In this document: positions 5,415 through 7,143 of the stretch, one piece after another
Numbering within the stretch: position 1 is the first letter of the stretch
How the letters are laid out: each line of letters opens with the position of its first letter
Source of the DNA: Candidatus Poribacteria bacterium
GTDB lineage: Bacteria > Poribacteria > WGA-4E > WGA-3G
Direction: 5' to 3'
NCBI GenBank assembly: GCA_009842375.1
Contig: VYFM01000484.1
Coordinates: forward strand, 1 to 7,143
Length of the DNA: 7,143 nt
Notes under the pieces: generated by a model
The model's database searches: none
Told to the model about the DNA's origin: nothing
The model's input: only the letters and a program-made list of their open reading frames with translations
Program-made: the position numbers and the translations under genes

Positions 5415-7100
5415 GTGAAACCCAAAGTGTTTTTCAGTTTGATGTTGTTGATATTGTCAACGTTTCTATATGTATCTGACACAACTGCTGAAAATGAACC
5501 TTACACACAGTGGAGTCTCCCAGACGGTGCGAAAGCACGTCTTGGTAAAGGTGGGGTAAATGACATAACCTGCTCACCAGATGGGACGTTGCTTGTTGTC
5601 GCAAGTCAGATCGGTATATGGATTTATGATATACAGACAGGCAAAGAAATTGCCCTACTCACCGGGCATGCTGTGGCGGTAGATCGTGTCGCGTTCAGTC
5701 CGGATAGACGCACACTCGCAAGTGGAGGTCAGGATAACACCGTGCGGTTGTGGGATGTGAATACACAGACAGAAATAGCAACGCTTGAGGGACATACCGG
5801 GGGACCAGATAGTATATGGTTTAGTCCGGATGGACGCATCCTCGCAAGTAGAGGTAATGATAACACCCTACGTTTATGGGATGTGGATACACAGATGCAA
5901 ATACGCACACTTGAAGGACATACCGGGTCGGTGGAGAGTGTAGCATTCAGTCCGGATGGAAAAACGCTCGCAAATGGTGGTCAGGACAATATTGTGCGTT
6001 TATGGGATGTGGAGACGCGAACAGAAATAAGCACACTACAAGGGCATGCTGGATATGCCCGTAGTGTATCGTTTAGTCCGGATGGACGCACACTCGCGAG
6101 TGGGAGTAATGACATACGTTTATGGGATATGGAGACACAGACGCAAATAGGCAGACTTGAGGGACATACCGGGTTGGTCAATAGTGTAGCATTCAGTCCC
6201 GACGGACGCACACTCGTGAGTGGAAGTAGTTGGGGAGAAGTGCATTTATGGGATATGGAGACACAAACAAGAAGCAGCATTTTGGAGGGGAGTAGTTTCA
6301 GACATATCACGGGTGTATCGTTCAGTCCGGATGGGAATACAATCGCATATAAGTATCCGTGGGTTACCGACTCCGTGAGTTTTTTGAATGTAAATACGCT
6401 GTCAAGATCATCCGGAGGTTTCTTCGAACATACATGGGAAGTCTTGTGGGTTATTGATACCCTTGTTGATGCACAAAGAAAAAATATACACACCATACTT
6501 CAGGGACATACCGGTACAGTAGAAAGTATATCGTTCAGTCCCGATGGAAGGACAATCGCAGCAAGTGGAGTTGATAACTACAACTTCATTCGCATGTGGG
6601 ATATTGCGTCGCTGACAGAAATAAACATACTTGATCGTTGGGATTACAGATTCAGTAACAAAAATGTATCGTTCAGTCCGGATGGTAAAAGAATCTTAAG
6701 TCGGTGTGGGCAATATGTGATATGTTTGCGGGATGCTGCTACGTACACGGAAATAAGCAGACTTGAGATACCGTCCAACTGGTGGGTCAGTATTGCTGTT
6801 TTCAGTCCGGATGGACGCACCCTTGCAATTCTATCTCATGATCACGAAAGTCCAATTTACGGAAGCCCAATTGTGCGTTTGTGGAATGTGGATACGGATA
6901 CGGAAATAGGTGAACTTTGGGGACATATCGGGCAAGTCCAAAGTGTGTCGTTCAGTCCAGATGGACGCACCCTTGCCACTGCGGGGAGCATTGACGGCAC
7001 GGTGCGTCTATGGGATGTAGACACGCTGGCAGAAATAGCGATACTTCGAGGACATACCGGTGGGTCAACAGTGTATCGTTCAGTCCAGACGGAAAAATAA
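5415..7100 (+). CDS. Secreted WD40 beta-propeller protein, frame broken near its end
   Basis: A GTG start is set by AAAAGGAG at 5401-5408, six bases upstream. Residues 1-25 are a signal peptide (MKPKVFFSLMLLILSTFLYV, likely cut at TTA/EN), so it acts outside the cytoplasmic membrane. A short linker (WSLPDGAKARLGKGG) leads into about 11 WD40 blades from residue 48 on, each close to V.SV.FSPDGRTLASG...N.VRLWDV.T.TEI..L.GHTG. Blade 1 is divergent (GIWIYDIQTG), and blades 7, 9 and 10 are degenerate or have insertions (residues about 298-365, 417-449, 458-504). WD40 propellers are protein-binding scaffolds, and no catalytic domain is seen. The annotated end (GHTGGSTVYRSVQTEK) is an artefact of a one-base loss at about 7062. 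The true frame continues with another blade, so the protein is longer than 561 residues. The style is typical of Poribacteria. It is transcribed away from the methyltransferase. Confidence 0.9.
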   Translation: MKPKVFFSLMLLILSTFLYVSDTTAENEPYTQWSLPDGAKARLGKGGVNDITCSPDGTLLVVASQIGIWIYDIQTGKEIALLTGHAVAVDRVAFSPDRRTLASGGQDNTVRLWDVNTQTEIATLEGHTGGPDSIWFSPDGRILASRGNDNTLRLWDVDTQMQIRTLEGHTGSVESVAFSPDGKTLANGGQDNIVRLWDVETRTEISTLQGHAGYARSVSFSPDGRTLASGSNDIRLWDMETQTQIGRLEGHTGLVNSVAFSPDGRTLVSGSSWGEVHLWDMETQTRSSILEGSSFRHITGVSFSPDGNTIAYKYPWVTDSVSFLNVNTLSRSSGGFFEHTWEVLWVIDTLVDAQRKNIHTILQGHTGTVESISFSPDGRTIAASGVDNYNFIRMWDIASLTEINILDRWDYRFSNKNVSFSPDGKRILSRCGQYVICLRDAATYTEISRLEIPSNWWVSIAVFSPDGRTLAILSHDHESPIYGSPIVRLWNVDTDTEIGELWGHIGQVQSVSFSPDGRTLATAGSIDGTVRLWDVDTLAEIAILRGHTGGSTVYRSVQTEK

Positions 7101-7143
7101 TCGTAAGTGCAAGTAATGACGGCACGGTGCGTTTGTGGGATGT
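5694..7143 (+). repeat. Tandem about 126-bp repeats encoding WD40 blades
   Basis: The motif TTCAGTCCGGATGG (or close) begins at 5694, 5820, 5946, 6072, 6192, 6321, 6534, 6672, 6801, 6951 and 7079. The first four intervals are exactly 126 bases, and all but the last are multiples of three. DNA identity between neighbouring units is high (AGTCCGGATGGACGCAC and TTATGGGATGTGGA recur), which points to recent unit duplication. Such sequence is prone to recombination and to assembly error. Confidence 0.85.
7062..7143 (+). other. Out-of-frame continuation of the WD40 gene, runs off the right edge
   Basis: Shifting the frame by one base at 7062 gives VNSVSFSPDGKIIVSASNDG and then TVRLWDV up to the last base, a canonical blade. 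The parent frame instead stops at 7098-7100. The expected codons GGT TGG GTC (GWV) are present as GGT-GGGTC, so one T is missing. The gene is therefore either frameshifted or misread here and has its real 3' end outside the window. Confidence 0.85.

Noticed and set aside
5249..5482. Minus-strand 77-codon frame across the WD40 start
   Set aside because: It overlaps the well-supported WD40 start and signal peptide, with no RBS of its own noted. Likely chance.
5981..6496. Minus-strand 171-codon frame inside the WD40 gene
   Set aside because: Antisense to WD40 blades. Its internal repeats (SVRPSGLN) are the reverse reading of SPDGRT codons.
5694..7143. Regularly spaced repeats as a CRISPR array
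   Set aside because: The period is about 126 bases, in frame, and encodes WD40 blades. There are no short repeats with unique spacers.

Overview
The window looks like chromosome or genome-bin sequence from an uncultured bacterium of the Candidatus Poribacteria type. This is an inference from protein style, not from a marker gene. The main clue is a secreted protein made almost only of WD40 blades, with the mature N-terminus 'WSLPDGAKARLGKGGVNDI' followed by GIWIYD and GHT..V.SVAFSPDGRTLASG repeats. Proteins of this style are very common in that group. Ribosome-binding sites of the AAGGAGG/AAAGGAG type precede most genes.

Layout. Positions 1-460 (minus) hold the start of a secreted or membrane-anchored coiled-coil protein that runs off the left edge. 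Positions 633-812 (minus) encode a tiny proline/lysine-rich basic protein, and 885-1340 (minus) a predicted three-helix membrane protein. The last two probably form a small operon with its own extended -10 promoter. Positions 1513-4440 (minus) encode a 975-residue beta-class DNA adenine methyltransferase of the type III Mod kind. No restriction (Res) subunit or helicase is present on either side within the window. Positions 5415-7100 (plus) encode the WD40 protein, read divergently from the methyltransferase. Its frame breaks at about 7062, and the WD40 blades continue in another frame to the right edge.

The interval 4441-5414 between the divergent genes (about 970 bases) has no convincing intact gene but is rich in signals. 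It holds a probable methyltransferase promoter with a palindrome over the -35 zone, a second extended -10 promoter at 4741-4769, a 40-codon ORF, and a 200-base stretch of nested and competing hairpins. A decayed reading frame at 5167-5360 resembles small DUF1874/STIV-B116-like proteins.

How the parts may work together (inference): the methyltransferase, the membrane protein and the basic peptide lie in one orientation. They could be an accessory, possibly defence-related, cluster in which the usual nuclease partner is absent. The WD40 protein has a signal peptide and is probably unrelated to them. The most unusual unexplained signals are the mutually exclusive hairpins at 4858-4956 and the membrane-protein/basic-peptide pair.
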